A stretch of 33,701 bases of DNA from JAPLDP01 sp964628285 (GTDB taxonomy: Bacteria; Bacteroidota; Bacteroidia; Bacteroidales; JAGONC01): the NCBI GenBank assembly GCA_964628285.1, contig CAZVNP010000035.1:1-33701 (forward strand), given 5' to 3'. The notes beneath the pieces are model-generated. The model was not told the DNA's origin. It saw nothing but the letters and a program-made list of their open reading frames with translations, and did no database searches. A program made the translations under genes and the position numbers. Positions 17,187 through 25,414 of this stretch are shown in pieces. Every line of letters starts with the position of its first letter. The stretch's first letter is position 1.

Positions 17187-18563
17187 ATGATAAAACAAAA
17201 TAACCGTAAAAAATATTCTGACCTCCGCAGCCAATACCCCTATTTTATATATGAAAGTTTTGAATGGCAGGATACCGGCGGCAGCATCGGAGTCCGCTTT
17301 GACTTCAATCTGGCCGGCAGCTATCATTTTCATCCTGTCATCAGAGTGCTCAAGAGGGATTTTCTGGCAACCGGGCTGTTTCATGACCGCGCTATGGATA
17401 CCATTCTCTTCAACCTGGGCATGATAGAACTCATCAGTTACTGGAAGGCTGCCTGTCCGCCAAAGGTCATCATCAGGCCATTCCACCTTGACAGCAACCG
17501 GACAGAATGGTGGAAGAAACTGTATTTTAATGGCCTGGGTGAATTCTTTTACCTTAACGGATTACGACCCCGGCCAGATGATTTCCTGGAGATCATTACT
17601 GAAACGGATCGTCAACCCGTAAAACTTCAGAGATCCTTTTCCGACGGTTATATCATTCCTGTGGGTGGCGGCAAGGACTCGGCGGTGTCGCTTGAGGTGC
17701 TGAAAGGTAAACAGATGCATCCCATGGTCATTAATCCACTGCCCCCGATGTTTGAGACCATCGGGCATGCCGGCATGACAGCCGGTGACACCGTCATCAT
17801 TGAACGGGACATCGACCCCCTTCTGCTTGATCTGAACGACAGGGGCTTTCTGAACGGACATACACCCTTTTCGGCTCTGGTGGCTATGATGGGTGTGCTG
17901 GCTGCAGCCCTGACAGGATACAGGAACATCGCCCTGTCGAATGAATCCAGTGCCAATGAAGCCACTGTCGCTGCCGGCGGCATCAACCATCAATATTCCA
18001 AGTCATGGGAATTCGAGAAGGATTTCAGATGGTATACAGGTCAGTGCCTCTCAGATGATATACGCTACTTCAGCCTTCTCAGGCCGCTGAATGAACTCCG
18101 TATTGCCAGTCTTTTTGCGGGTATGCCCCAATATTTCCATGCCGTAAGGAGCTGCAATGTGGCCGGTGCCGACAATGCCTGGTGCGGCCGGTGCCCCAAA
18201 TGCCTCTTTGCCTTCATCATCCTGTCACCCTTCATCGACAAGCAGACCCTCACGCTGATGTTCGGGAAAAACATGCTTGGCGACAGGGAATTGACCGGTA
18301 TTCTCGACCAGATGACAGGATTCACCGCCGAAAAACCTTTCGACTGTGTCGGTACCATCGGGGAGACAAAGGCCGCCCTTGATCTGCTGATACGGCGCTA
18401 CCATGGAAGGGAGATGCCCGCACTCCTGGAGCATTACCACACAAAGACAAATGGTCAGGAAATGAGTCAGGTGGATGTGGCCGGTATGCTGAAGGCCTTC
18501 AACACGGAACATTTCTTAAATCCTGAAGAAGAAAACCGTTTAAGATCACTGTTGCATGATTGA
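17187..18563 (+). CDS. murL: MurL-type UDP-MurNAc-L-Ala-L-Glu epimerase
   Basis: A 458-aa protein matching the glycopeptidyl-glutamate epimerase MurL first described from Xanthomonas oryzae, which converts the terminal L-Glu of UDP-MurNAc-L-Ala-L-Glu to D-Glu in an ATP-dependent reaction. It shows an ATP-pyrophosphatase-like loop PVGGGKDS (158-165), the block NESSANEATV followed by NHQYSKSWEFEKDF, and a cysteine cluster CGRCPKC (333-339) that may bind a metal. The last codons overlap the start of the next gene, a MurD homologue, by 8 bp (ATGATTGA), indicating translational coupling. That pairing is what makes the MurL reading strong; on its own the ATP-binding loop could suggest an ExsB/NAD-synthetase-like enzyme. 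No glutamate racemase gene is in this window. Confidence 0.88.
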   Translation: MIKQNNRKKYSDLRSQYPYFIYESFEWQDTGGSIGVRFDFNLAGSYHFHPVIRVLKRDFLATGLFHDRAMDTILFNLGMIELISYWKAACPPKVIIRPFHLDSNRTEWWKKLYFNGLGEFFYLNGLRPRPDDFLEIITETDRQPVKLQRSFSDGYIIPVGGGKDSAVSLEVLKGKQMHPMVINPLPPMFETIGHAGMTAGDTVIIERDIDPLLLDLNDRGFLNGHTPFSALVAMMGVLAAALTGYRNIALSNESSANEATVAAGGINHQYSKSWEFEKDFRWYTGQCLSDDIRYFSLLRPLNELRIASLFAGMPQYFHAVRSCNVAGADNAWCGRCPKCLFAFIILSPFIDKQTLTLMFGKNMLGDRELTGILDQMTGFTAEKPFDCVGTIGETKAALDLLIRRYHGREMPALLEHYHTKTNGQEMSQVDVAGMLKAFNTEHFLNPEEENRLRSLLHD

Positions 18564-19929
18564 TTTTTTGAAACGGTACTTCGCAGATAAAAAGGTCCTC
18601 ATACTGGGTTTCGGTATCGAGGGGCAGTCCACTTACCGGACACTGAGGGATCTTTTCCCTGATAAGCCGCTGGCCATAGCCGACAAAGATCCGGACATCC
18701 TTCAGAAACATCCCTGGCTCCGTGACGATCACATGACCACACTTATCGCAGGTGAACATTATCTCGATTCAATCAGTGATGCCGATCTCATCATCAAGTC
18801 ACCCGGCATCACTGACCACCCTGAATTTCTCCATGCCACAGGCCGGACCGTGACTTCACAAACGGAACTTTTCCTGACGCACTATAAAAGCCAGATCATC
18901 GGCGTGACGGGCACCAAGGGAAAAAGTACAACATCGAGCCTGCTATACCATATCATCTTGCTGCATACATCCAACACCATTCTTGCGGGTAACATCGGAA
19001 CTCCCTTGTTTGATTTTGCCGGTAAAACAGACGGAAACACCGTCATCATTTGCGAACTTTCTGCCCACCAGCTCGACGGCATCACCTGTTCACCCCATAT
19101 TGCCATCCTGCTGAACATGTACGAGGAACACCTTGACCATTATCAATCATTCGCCGCTTACCGGGAAGCAAAATTCAATATTGTCAGGCACCAGGAGCCT
19201 GGCGATATCTTTATTTACAACGGTAATGACCCCGTTATTCTGCGGCAATTAAACAGCTTGCGCATCAGGAGCCGGACGATACCTTTCTCCCTTCGTCATT
19301 CGTCATCATCAGGGTGTTACGCTGCGGACAACGAGACCATACATTACAATGACACCGATGGCAGCGCCTCCTTTCATATCGGTGTCCCGCCGGTAAAAGG
19401 CGAGCATAACTTCATGAACATCATGGCGGTCATAGCCGCATGCAAAGTGACGGGCATCCCTGACGATATCATCCTAAGCGGTATCGGCTCTTTCCATGGC
19501 CTGGAGCATCGTCTTGAATACATCGGGACATACCACGGCATTCCATTCTATAACGATTCCATCGCCACGGTTCCGGAGGCCACCATGTATGCCGTGAAGA
19601 CGCTTCAGACGGTCGACACGCTGATCCTCGGCGGATTCGACCGTGGTATTGATTTCTCGGCTCTCATCCGCTTTCTGAAGAAAAGCGGCATCAGTAACCT
19701 CATCTTCACCGGTGACGCCGGAAAACGTATGCTGACGATGTGTGAAGCAACAAAACTTCCCGGCAAACGGTTATTTTTTGCCGCCGACATGGATGAAGTG
19801 GCCGGGATAGCCATACGTTACACCGGCCGCGGGAAAATATGCCTGCTGTCGCCCGCAGCCGCCAGCTTCGGCATGTACAACAATTACAGGGAAAGAGGGA
19901 ATGCTTTCAGAAGGGCCGTCAGCAAGTGA
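18556..19929 (+). CDS. murD: MurD2-type UDP-MurNAc-L-Ala--L-Glu ligase (Mur ligase)
   Basis: A 457-aa Mur ligase with all three domains: N-terminal Rossmann-like UDP-binding domain (LILGFGIEGQSTYRTL), central ATPase with GVTGTKGKST (116-125) and ELSAHQLDG, and C-terminal ligand-binding domain. HGLEHRLE and NDSIATVPEAT (333-343) replace the classical MurD text, where NDSKATN is usual; the Lys-to-Ile change lies near the amino-acid site and is consistent with the MurD2 branch, which adds L-Glu rather than D-Glu. It overlaps murL by 8 bp, the same partnership known in Xanthomonas. Acting together they would give UDP-MurNAc-L-Ala-D-Glu without free D-Glu. The Mur ligase call is certain; L-Glu specificity is inferred from partner and motif. 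Confidence 0.92.
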   Translation: MIDFLKRYFADKKVLILGFGIEGQSTYRTLRDLFPDKPLAIADKDPDILQKHPWLRDDHMTTLIAGEHYLDSISDADLIIKSPGITDHPEFLHATGRTVTSQTELFLTHYKSQIIGVTGTKGKSTTSSLLYHIILLHTSNTILAGNIGTPLFDFAGKTDGNTVIICELSAHQLDGITCSPHIAILLNMYEEHLDHYQSFAAYREAKFNIVRHQEPGDIFIYNGNDPVILRQLNSLRIRSRTIPFSLRHSSSSGCYAADNETIHYNDTDGSASFHIGVPPVKGEHNFMNIMAVIAACKVTGIPDDIILSGIGSFHGLEHRLEYIGTYHGIPFYNDSIATVPEATMYAVKTLQTVDTLILGGFDRGIDFSALIRFLKKSGISNLIFTGDAGKRMLTMCEATKLPGKRLFFAADMDEVAGIAIRYTGRGKICLLSPAAASFGMYNNYRERGNAFRRAVSK

Positions 19930-19950
19930 ATGTGATTTTTAAAAAATATA

Positions 19951-19958
19951 TATCTTCG
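19951..19958 (+). promoter_or_regulatory. Variant -7 box (TATCTTCG)
   Basis: One base off TAnnTTTG. The same octamer occurs before the genes at 25415 and 31436. It lies 20 bp before the TTG start at 19979. Confidence 0.4.
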
Positions 19959-19978
19959 TAAACCAAAAATTAACCCGA

Positions 19979-20503
19979 TTGAAGAGATTATTACCCGTCA
20001 TATTATTGCTGGCCATACTGAATGAAACCTGGGGTTATTATGTCTTTTTCAGGATCATGCAGTATGAGGCGAGAAAAACAATGACCGGTAAAATATCCCT
20101 TTTAGACGACAGGGAACAACTGACCGTCATTACCATTGATATTCGCGACCGGTCGGCCATTCAATGGATCCGGGAAAAGAAAGAATTCATTTACCGTGAT
20201 GCTTTGTACGATGTGGTCAGGATCAGTACCACGGGTCAGACGGTCTCCTATTATTGCATCAACGACACCAGGGAGAAAGAGGTCATCAGCGATTTTCAAA
20301 AAACAGCCGATCACAGGACCAACACCTCCAAATCCAGGGTGCTGTCCAAACTGATCATCCAATGCTGGTACATCGGCCATGGTGTCATGATACAGTTTTT
20401 AGGCCAGTCCTGTGACATCAGTTTTGCTGGTCCCATTTTTTCATACAAGACAACATACAGGGAAATACTGACACCACCCCCCGAAATCCCGTTCACTTCC
20501 TGA
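19979..20503 (+). CDS. Small exported or membrane-anchored protein of unknown function
   Basis: A 174-aa product starting at a TTG codon (no nearer ATG precedes the hydrophobic start MKRLLPVILLLAILNETWGYYVFF, which looks like a signal peptide or single anchor). The rest is a mixed basic/acidic soluble region with a short hydrophobic patch (LSKLIIQCWYIGHGVMIQF) and a proline-rich end, TPPPEIPFTS. I recognise no catalytic motif. It precedes a TonB-dependent receptor gene on the same strand with 161 bp between, and an accessory role to that receptor is possible but unproven. Confidence 0.65.
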   Translation: MKRLLPVILLLAILNETWGYYVFFRIMQYEARKTMTGKISLLDDREQLTVITIDIRDRSAIQWIREKKEFIYRDALYDVVRISTTGQTVSYYCINDTREKEVISDFQKTADHRTNTSKSRVLSKLIIQCWYIGHGVMIQFLGQSCDISFAGPIFSYKTTYREILTPPPEIPFTS

Positions 20504-20664
20504 CCCTTTCATCTGTTCCGGTTTTGTCATTTTCACGGGGACAGTATAAAAAAGGCGCATGATACGGTCACGCGCAATGTGTATATTGTGGCATAAGGTG
20601 TCATGACGCCTGCTATGGAGGGATTGAAAAATCAAGTTATCATTTCATTAAATCCAAGAAAATA

Positions 20665-22758
20665 ATGCAAACAAGACATTACATAGCCGTTTTACTGATC
20701 ATGGTATTTAACATGGCTTATGGTCAGCAAAGCGAACAGAAGCAGGACACCATAAGGCAGGAGAATCTCAGTGCTGTGGTGATCAGTGCCACGAGGCTGC
20801 CGATGCCGTTAAAGTACAACCCCGGTGCCGTCAGCCTGGTCACGCCCAGGGTGCTCTCCTATATGCCGCGTTCCATCGCGGCCGATGAAGCGTTAAGGCT
20901 GACGCCGGGCGTGAGGATCGACAACCAGGCCAACGGTTCACGCCTACATATGTCGATCAGGGGGCAGGGCATTTTATCCGAGAGAGGATTACGCGGTATC
21001 AGGGTGATCCTCGACGGCATACCCATTAACGATCCTTCGGGCTTTGCACCCGATCTGTATGATGTGGACTGGGAAACCGTCCAGCACATAGAAGTTCTCA
21101 GGGGTCCTTCGGCATCCCTTTACGGATGCAGCTCCAACGCCGGCGTCATTAATATCGTCACGGACAACGGCGGTGAGAAACCTGTCAATGGGACCATATA
21201 CAGTTCCTTCGGATCCAATGGATTCTTTAAGGTCCTGGGTCAGATCGACGGCTCAAAAGACGACATGAATTACCGTGTGACCTTCTCACACCTCATGGGT
21301 AACGGATACCGTCACCATACCGCATTCTGGGGTAACAATTTCGGTGAGAAGATCAACTGGCATCCTGGCGAGAAGGTGAATATCACGCAAGTGCTGTATG
21401 TCACCGACTATTTCAATCAGAATGCCGAAGGATTAAATCTGTCGCAGCTCAATGATCCCCGTCAGGCCAATCCGGATGCCATCCCGCTCAATGAGTACCA
21501 GAAAACGCGCCGGGTCACGAATGGTGTGTCGGGACAAGTGAAGGTGGCAAAAAACCAGGAACTCCAGTTCAGTGGTTTCCTGAGGCTGACGGATTATAAG
21601 GAGCCGGGTTCATCGGCGGTGCAGTACAGGGATTTCAGGACCTCGGGAACCTCGGTACAATATACGCTGACCAATGGCAAAAAAAAGATCATCAATCATT
21701 TCAGCGTCGGTTCCGATTATGAATATCAAATAATCGATGAATACAAGGTCCCCAATATCAAGGATCCCAACAGGACCGAAAAGATCGGTGACGTCAGCGA
21801 GACCGTGATTGAAGACACGGTTCTTCTGGCCAATCAGAACGTCAGGCAGTATTCCCTTGGTTTCTTTGCCATTGACCGTCTGGAACTGGGTAAAAAACTG
21901 AATGCCATCTTCAGTGTCAGGTATGATGCCATGAACAATAAGTTGACCGATAAGATGAACAGACCCGTCAAGCTTTCGGGCAAGGCCGATTACCAAAGAA
22001 CGACAGCGCGTGTGGGTCTGAATTACAGCTTCAGTCCTCTGTTTAACATCTATGCCAACTGGGGCCAGGGCTTCCTGCCTCCGGCTACCGAGGAGCTGGC
22101 CAATAATCCGGCATCTTACGGGGGATTTAACAAAGACCTTGTCCCGGCCACTTCCCTGGGTGAAGAGATAGGCTTCAGAGGATTCAAAGGGGATATGCTC
22201 TATTATGACCTCACGTTTTTCTATTTAAACACCGATCATGACTTTTACAGGTACAGGATCGCCGACAGGCCTCTTGAAACCTTTTACGGCAATGCCGGTT
22301 CAAGCCGCCGTTTCGGTGTGGAAACATCCGTCAAGTACTCTCCTGTCGCTCCTTTGACTTTCCGGGTAGCATACACTTACTCCAACTTCAAGTACACATC
22401 ACCCGACAGCATCAGCGGTGACTGGCTGCCGAATTCACCGCAGCATCAATTGTATGCCGAGATCAGTTACAGGTTCCTGAAGCATTTTACCGTCGTGGTC
22501 AGCACGGAATTACAATCCAAATGGTACATTTATACCGATGTAGTTCATAAGGACATTTCTCAGGACGGTTTTAACCTTTACCACGCCAGGGTGGCCTATG
22601 ATTTTACGCTCGGACATCTTCAGGGAGAGATATCACTGTACGGTAAGAACCTGACAGGAAAGGAATATATTGCTTTTACCGAACCCGATCCTGACGGTAA
22701 CAGTTACCAGCCGGGAGCAGGCAGGGAATTTTTCGGTGGGATTAAACTACGGTTCTGA
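20665..22758 (+). CDS. TonB-dependent receptor (siderophore/metal-type)
   Basis: A 697-aa outer-membrane receptor. After a signal peptide (MQTRHYIAVLLIMVFNMAYGQ) it goes directly into the plug: SAVVISATRLPMPLKYNPG as TonB box/early plug, HMSIRGQGILSERGLRGIRV, LDGIPINDPSG, HIEVLRGPSASLYG and GVINIVTDNGG. The barrel includes the typical NIYANWGQGFLPPATEELANNP segment and the late YGKNLTGKEYIAFTEPDPDGNSYQPGAGR block, cut short here by quoting limits, and ends in a terminal Phe (KLRF). It lacks the carboxypeptidase-regulatory-like domain found in the other receptor of this window, and no SusD partner is adjacent, so iron-siderophore, haem or other metal-complex uptake is more likely than glycan uptake. 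Substrate not determinable from sequence. Confidence 0.92.
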   Translation: MQTRHYIAVLLIMVFNMAYGQQSEQKQDTIRQENLSAVVISATRLPMPLKYNPGAVSLVTPRVLSYMPRSIAADEALRLTPGVRIDNQANGSRLHMSIRGQGILSERGLRGIRVILDGIPINDPSGFAPDLYDVDWETVQHIEVLRGPSASLYGCSSNAGVINIVTDNGGEKPVNGTIYSSFGSNGFFKVLGQIDGSKDDMNYRVTFSHLMGNGYRHHTAFWGNNFGEKINWHPGEKVNITQVLYVTDYFNQNAEGLNLSQLNDPRQANPDAIPLNEYQKTRRVTNGVSGQVKVAKNQELQFSGFLRLTDYKEPGSSAVQYRDFRTSGTSVQYTLTNGKKKIINHFSVGSDYEYQIIDEYKVPNIKDPNRTEKIGDVSETVIEDTVLLANQNVRQYSLGFFAIDRLELGKKLNAIFSVRYDAMNNKLTDKMNRPVKLSGKADYQRTTARVGLNYSFSPLFNIYANWGQGFLPPATEELANNPASYGGFNKDLVPATSLGEEIGFRGFKGDMLYYDLTFFYLNTDHDFYRYRIADRPLETFYGNAGSSRRFGVETSVKYSPVAPLTFRVAYTYSNFKYTSPDSISGDWLPNSPQHQLYAEISYRFLKHFTVVVSTELQSKWYIYTDVVHKDISQDGFNLYHARVAYDFTLGHLQGEISLYGKNLTGKEYIAFTEPDPDGNSYQPGAGREFFGGIKLRF

Positions 22759-22766
22759 GACAGAGA

Positions 22767-23255
22767 TCAGGCTGGTTTTTCAGCATCACTGTCATCAGCC
22801 TTGGATTTTTTCCTGGAAGCGGTCTTGGCTTTTGATTCGGTTTTCTTAGCCGTTTTCTTGGGTGCAGGTTTGGCAGCCTGTTCTTCAGCCGCAATGGCCT
22901 GCTTTTCGGCGGCTTTTTCTTTTTTGGGTGGCTTCTGAGCAGGCTCTTCAACCTGCACCTCTTCCCTGACCGGTTCGGCCGGAGTAACGGCTTCCTCAAC
23001 AACAGGGGGAGCTGCCACTGCTGCAACCTCTTCAACAACAGGCGGAGCTGTCACCGCTGCAACCTCTTCAACAACAGGCGGAGCTGTCACCGCTGCAACC
23101 TCTTTGACCACCGGTTTTACCTTTTCTTTTTGTTTGCCTGTGATGGCCCTGGCCGTTGTAACCGGTTTGGGGCTCTTTTTTCTGCGGGGTCTTCTGACAC
23201 CATAAGTACCTAAAACGATCTTGCCTCTTTTCGACTTTTTATCTCCTTTACCCAT
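22767..23255 (-). CDS. 30S ribosomal protein bTHX with long repetitive Ala/Lys/Pro-rich tail
   Basis: The first ~25 residues, MGKGDKKSKRGKIVLGTYGV RRPRRKK (split here), match bTHX, the tiny basic ribosomal protein of about 27-60 residues that sits at the top of the 30S head in Thermus and Bacteroidota. Here it continues to 162 aa. Residues 49-96 are 12-residue repeats (VVEEVAAVTAPP type), acidic and hydrophobic, and residues ~108-158 are a Lys/Ala-rich tail (KKTAKKTESKAKTASRKK) like bacterial histone-H1/AlgP-type tails. A TACTTTTG promoter box with a TTG -33 element precedes it, so it is transcribed on its own. The stop lies 8 bp from the convergent receptor gene stop. The tail's function is unknown; disordered RNA or protein contacts are plausible. 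Confidence 0.82.
   Translation of the reverse strand: MGKGDKKSKRGKIVLGTYGVRRPRRKKSPKPVTTARAITGKQKEKVKPVVKEVAAVTAPPVVEEVAAVTAPPVVEEVAAVAAPPVVEEAVTPAEPVREEVQVEEPAQKPPKKEKAAEKQAIAAEEQAAKPAPKKTAKKTESKAKTASRKKSKADDSDAEKPA
23004..23111 (-). repeat. Tandem 36-bp repeat within the bTHX-type gene
   Basis: Three in-frame 36-bp units encode VVKEVAAVTAPP, VVEEVAAVTAPP and VVEEVAAVAAPP; a degenerate fourth (22968-23003) encodes VVEEAVTPAEPV. Two of the units are nearly identical at the nucleotide level, which suggests recent duplication. Confidence 0.9.
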
Positions 23256-23288
23256 GTGATGATGATTTTACCATTAGCAAATTGCCGT

Positions 23289-23317
23289 CAAAAGTAATGA
23301 AAATATTTCTTGATCAA
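23289..23317 (-). promoter_or_regulatory. Promoter of bTHX-type gene
   Basis: On the minus strand, a TTG (23315-23317), 18 bp, then TACTTTTG (23289-23296). This fits the Bacteroidota TTG-N(17-23)-TAnnTTTG arrangement, 33 bp before the start codon. Confidence 0.65.
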
Positions 23318-23338
23318 TATAAACGTCTCAAAACTGTT

Positions 23339-24037
23339 TCAAGATGAAGTCCTTGTCTTAAGGTATTCCTTCTCCAAAAGATCGGCATGTTGTACGACGT
23401 TACTCACCCAGGCGATCTTTATCTCCGTCTCCTCTTCCGGTGTGAGTTGCCAGCCGGCCACTGTCTTCTTCATTTTGTTCGTGAGGTGATGAAGGAAAAT
23501 GGCGGCCGACACGGATATGTTGAGGCTCTCGGTGAAGCCGACCATGGGTATCTTAACAAACTTGTCGGCAAGCTTCAGAGCCACGTCAGTCAGTCCCTTC
23601 AACTCATTTCCGAACACCAGGGCAGTTTTGTTTTCGAGTGGCAGGTCATCCAATGAATAATCATTCTTATGAGGGCAGGTGGCCACGATATCATAACCTG
23701 CTTTTTTCAGTGAAGAGAGACAAAGGGCCGTGTTGTTCCCGGCGGTGTTATACCTGGTTATGGTAAGCCATTTATTGGAGCCCAGGGCCACATCAGGATT
23801 GATCCTGTATTTGTTTTTGTTTTCGATGATATGGACATCCTGGACACCGAAACAGTCGCAGGTACGCAGGACAGCGCTGGCATTGTGGGGTTGAAAAATA
23901 TCCTCCAGCACCACGGTGAGGTGGCGTGTCCGGTGATGAATGAGCTGCTCGAATTTATTGCGTTTGTTATCCGAAATAAAACGGTACAGATAGTCAAGGT
24001 ATGCCTGCCTGGATGGTACGTCAGCCATAGGGATCAT
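23339..24037 (-). CDS. trmH: TrmH/SpoU family RNA 2'-O-methyltransferase
   Basis: About 232 aa. The three SpoU signature motifs are present: NASAVLRTCDCFGV, ALVFGNELKGLT and IPMVGFTESLNISVSAAI, which build the trefoil-knot SAM site and the catalytic Arg. The size and the N-terminal helix (RFISDNKRNKFEQLIHHRTR) fit TrmH, which methylates the 2'-O of G18 in tRNA, rather than the longer RlmB-like enzymes; that target assignment is inferred. The start at MIPMADVPSRQ is chosen from two close ATGs (24037 and 24028). It lies downstream of an HU gene on the same strand, separated by a strong terminator, and upstream of the bTHX-type gene. Confidence 0.9.
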   Translation of the reverse strand: MIPMADVPSRQAYLDYLYRFISDNKRNKFEQLIHHRTRHLTVVLEDIFQPHNASAVLRTCDCFGVQDVHIIENKNKYRINPDVALGSNKWLTITRYNTAGNNTALCLSSLKKAGYDIVATCPHKNDYSLDDLPLENKTALVFGNELKGLTDVALKLADKFVKIPMVGFTESLNISVSAAIFLHHLTNKMKKTVAGWQLTPEEETEIKIAWVSNVVQHADLLEKEYLKTRTSS

Positions 24038-24055
24038 CTTTTGGTCTGAATACAA

Positions 24056-24098
24056 ATAAAAAGGCTGCCGTCTCCTGAAACATCGAACCGGCAGCCTT
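24056..24098 (-). terminator. Intrinsic terminator of HU gene
   Basis: Perfect 10-bp arms AAGGCTGCCG / CGGCAGCCTT around an ~18-nt loop, followed on the minus strand by TTTATTTG. It sits 18 bp beyond the HU stop codon. Confidence 0.8.
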
Positions 24099-24115
24099 CT
24101 TGTGCAAGGGCAAAA

Positions 24116-24388
24116 TCATTTTACGGTTTTCTTCAACTCTGCCCCAGGTCTGAATTGAGCAACCTTCTTTGCAGGGATTTTAATGGGGCTGCCAGTGCGG
24201 GGATTTCTGCCCGTGCGCGCGGAACGTTTGGCGACATGAAAAGTACCAAAACCCACCAATGCGACACGGTCACCTTTTTTAAGAGCTTGCGAAGTTGATT
24301 TGATAAATGCTTCCAGAGCCTTTTTGGCATTAGCCTTTGATATCTTGGCTTCCGAAGCAATTGCTCCAATGAGTTCTGCCTTGTTCAT
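24116..24388 (-). CDS. hup: HU family DNA-binding protein (copy 1)
   Basis: A 90-aa nucleoid protein. The start MNKAELIGAIASEAKISKA is the standard HU N-terminus; the frame stays open upstream but without HU-like text. The dimer core LVGFGTFHVAKRSARTGRNP and the DNA-embracing beta-arm region with RNPRTGSPIKIPAKKVAQFRP are intact, including the Pro that intercalates in the arm tip region (RNPRTG). It bends and compacts DNA as a dimer. A second HU copy lies 2.2 kb away on the other strand; the two differ at several core and arm positions (GTFHVAKRSART here, GSFSVAKRAARK there). It has its own promoter and a strong terminator. Confidence 0.97.
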   Translation of the reverse strand: MNKAELIGAIASEAKISKANAKKALEAFIKSTSQALKKGDRVALVGFGTFHVAKRSARTGRNPRTGSPIKIPAKKVAQFRPGAELKKTVK

Positions 24389-24423
24389 AATTTTCCGGTT
24401 TTGATTAATAATAAAGTGAACTG

Positions 24424-24454
24424 CAAAGATATTTAATAAATCTTGCAAAATCAA
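24424..24454 (-). promoter_or_regulatory. Promoter of HU copy 1
   Basis: Minus-strand TTG (24452-24454), 20 bp, TATCTTTG (24424-24431); 35 bp before the ATG. A full match to the Bacteroidota housekeeping promoter pattern. Confidence 0.7.
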
Positions 24455-24624
24455 GTATTGCGCCGCATAAATCAGCCGCTGCGCTTTCCCTTCCCATGGC
24501 CGGGTCGCGGTGAAATGGCGATCCTGAAGACAATCCCTATCCCCTCTGATCATCATACCAGTGAGTCGGCAGTAAGCCATGATTAAAAATATTCCGCATT
24601 ATGACATAGTTGTGAAAAAAAACA

Positions 24625-24632
24625 TACTTTTG
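24625..24632 (+). promoter_or_regulatory. -7 box (TACTTTTG) for TPR protein gene
   Basis: Matches TAnnTTTG, 15 bp before the ATG at 24648, implying a very short leader. Confidence 0.55.
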
Positions 24633-24647
24633 CAAAAATTTTAACAC

Positions 24648-25340
24648 ATGGCAAAAAAGAAGGCTAAAGCTGAAGAAAACATCCTCGCGGTTGAGGAGGC
24701 GCTAAGTAAAACCGAACTTTTCATTGAGAAACACCAGAAGATCATTTATATCGTAGTTGGGGTCGTGGTGGTGGCGGCTCTTATCTTTTTCGGATATAAG
24801 AAGCTTTATCTGGCCCCAAGGGAGAAAGAGGCACAGTCGCAGATGTTCATGGCCGAAAAATATTTCGATAACGATTCATTGCAGCTGGCCCTCAACGGCG
24901 ACGGCAATTACCTTGGTTTTCTGAGTATCATTGATGAATACGGTATGACCAAAACAGGTAACCTGGCGAAATATTATGCCGGTATCAGTTACCTTCATCT
25001 GGGTGACTACGACAAGGCCATTGATTACCTGCAACGTTTCAGGGGACAAGATGTCATGGTTTCGTCCGTGGCACTGGGAGCCATCGGTGATGCCTACCTT
25101 CAGCTCGGACAAACACAGGAAGCCTTGCATTATTATCTCAAAGCCGCTGATGACCATAATGACGATTTCACCACACCCCTGTTCCTGATGAAAGCCGGAC
25201 TGGTTTATGAAAGTCTCGGCGATTATCATAGTGCGCTACAGTTGTATGAACGAATAAAAAAGGACTACCGTAAAAGTTTTGAATACAGAACCATCGATAA
25301 GTATATCGGACGGGCCAAAGGATACCTCGGCATGGAGTGA
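24648..25340 (+). CDS. YfgM-like membrane-anchored TPR protein
   Basis: A 230-aa protein. A charged cytoplasmic N-terminus (MAKKKAKAEENILAVEEALSK) precedes a single membrane helix (IIYIVVGVVVVAALIFFGY, about 34-52), then tetratricopeptide repeats: AKYYAGISYLHLGDYDKAIDYL, ALGAIGDAYLQLGQTQEALHY and KAGLVYESLGDYHSALQLYE, split by short linkers. This layout is that of YfgM, an accessory factor at the SecYEG translocon and periplasmic chaperone network in Enterobacteria; the assignment here is by architecture. It has its own promoter and terminator, so it is a single-gene unit. Confidence 0.85.
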   Translation: MAKKKAKAEENILAVEEALSKTELFIEKHQKIIYIVVGVVVVAALIFFGYKKLYLAPREKEAQSQMFMAEKYFDNDSLQLALNGDGNYLGFLSIIDEYGMTKTGNLAKYYAGISYLHLGDYDKAIDYLQRFRGQDVMVSSVALGAIGDAYLQLGQTQEALHYYLKAADDHNDDFTTPLFLMKAGLVYESLGDYHSALQLYERIKKDYRKSFEYRTIDKYIGRAKGYLGME

Positions 25341-25358
25341 GGCTTTTCGCCTTAGAGT

Positions 25359-25390
25359 AAAAAACCTGGTCATGTGACCGGGTTTTTTTA
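25359..25390 (+). terminator. Intrinsic terminator of TPR protein gene
   Basis: AAAAACCTGGTCA and TGACCGGGTTTTTT pair (one G-U), ending in a T-run. Because A-runs precede the stem it could also work on the opposite strand. It lies 18 bp beyond the stop codon. Confidence 0.85.
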
Positions 25391-25398
25391 TATCTTCG
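25391..25398 (+). promoter_or_regulatory. Variant -7 box (TATCTTCG) for fmt
   Basis: One base off TAnnTTTG, directly after the preceding terminator and 16 bp before the fmt start. Confidence 0.45.
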
Positions 25399-25414
25399 GG
25401 CTATAATTTCACTC

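Noticed and set aside
17187..18563. Reading of the murL product as an ExsB/NAD-synthetase-like enzyme because of the GGGKDS loop
   Set aside because: The rest of the sequence and the overlapping Mur ligase gene fit MurL; no queuosine or NAD synthesis genes are nearby.
20504..20664. Possible cobalamin or other riboswitch ahead of the second TonB-dependent receptor
   Set aside because: I looked for conserved B12-box or TPP-type blocks and found none; only short, unconvincing inverted repeats are visible.
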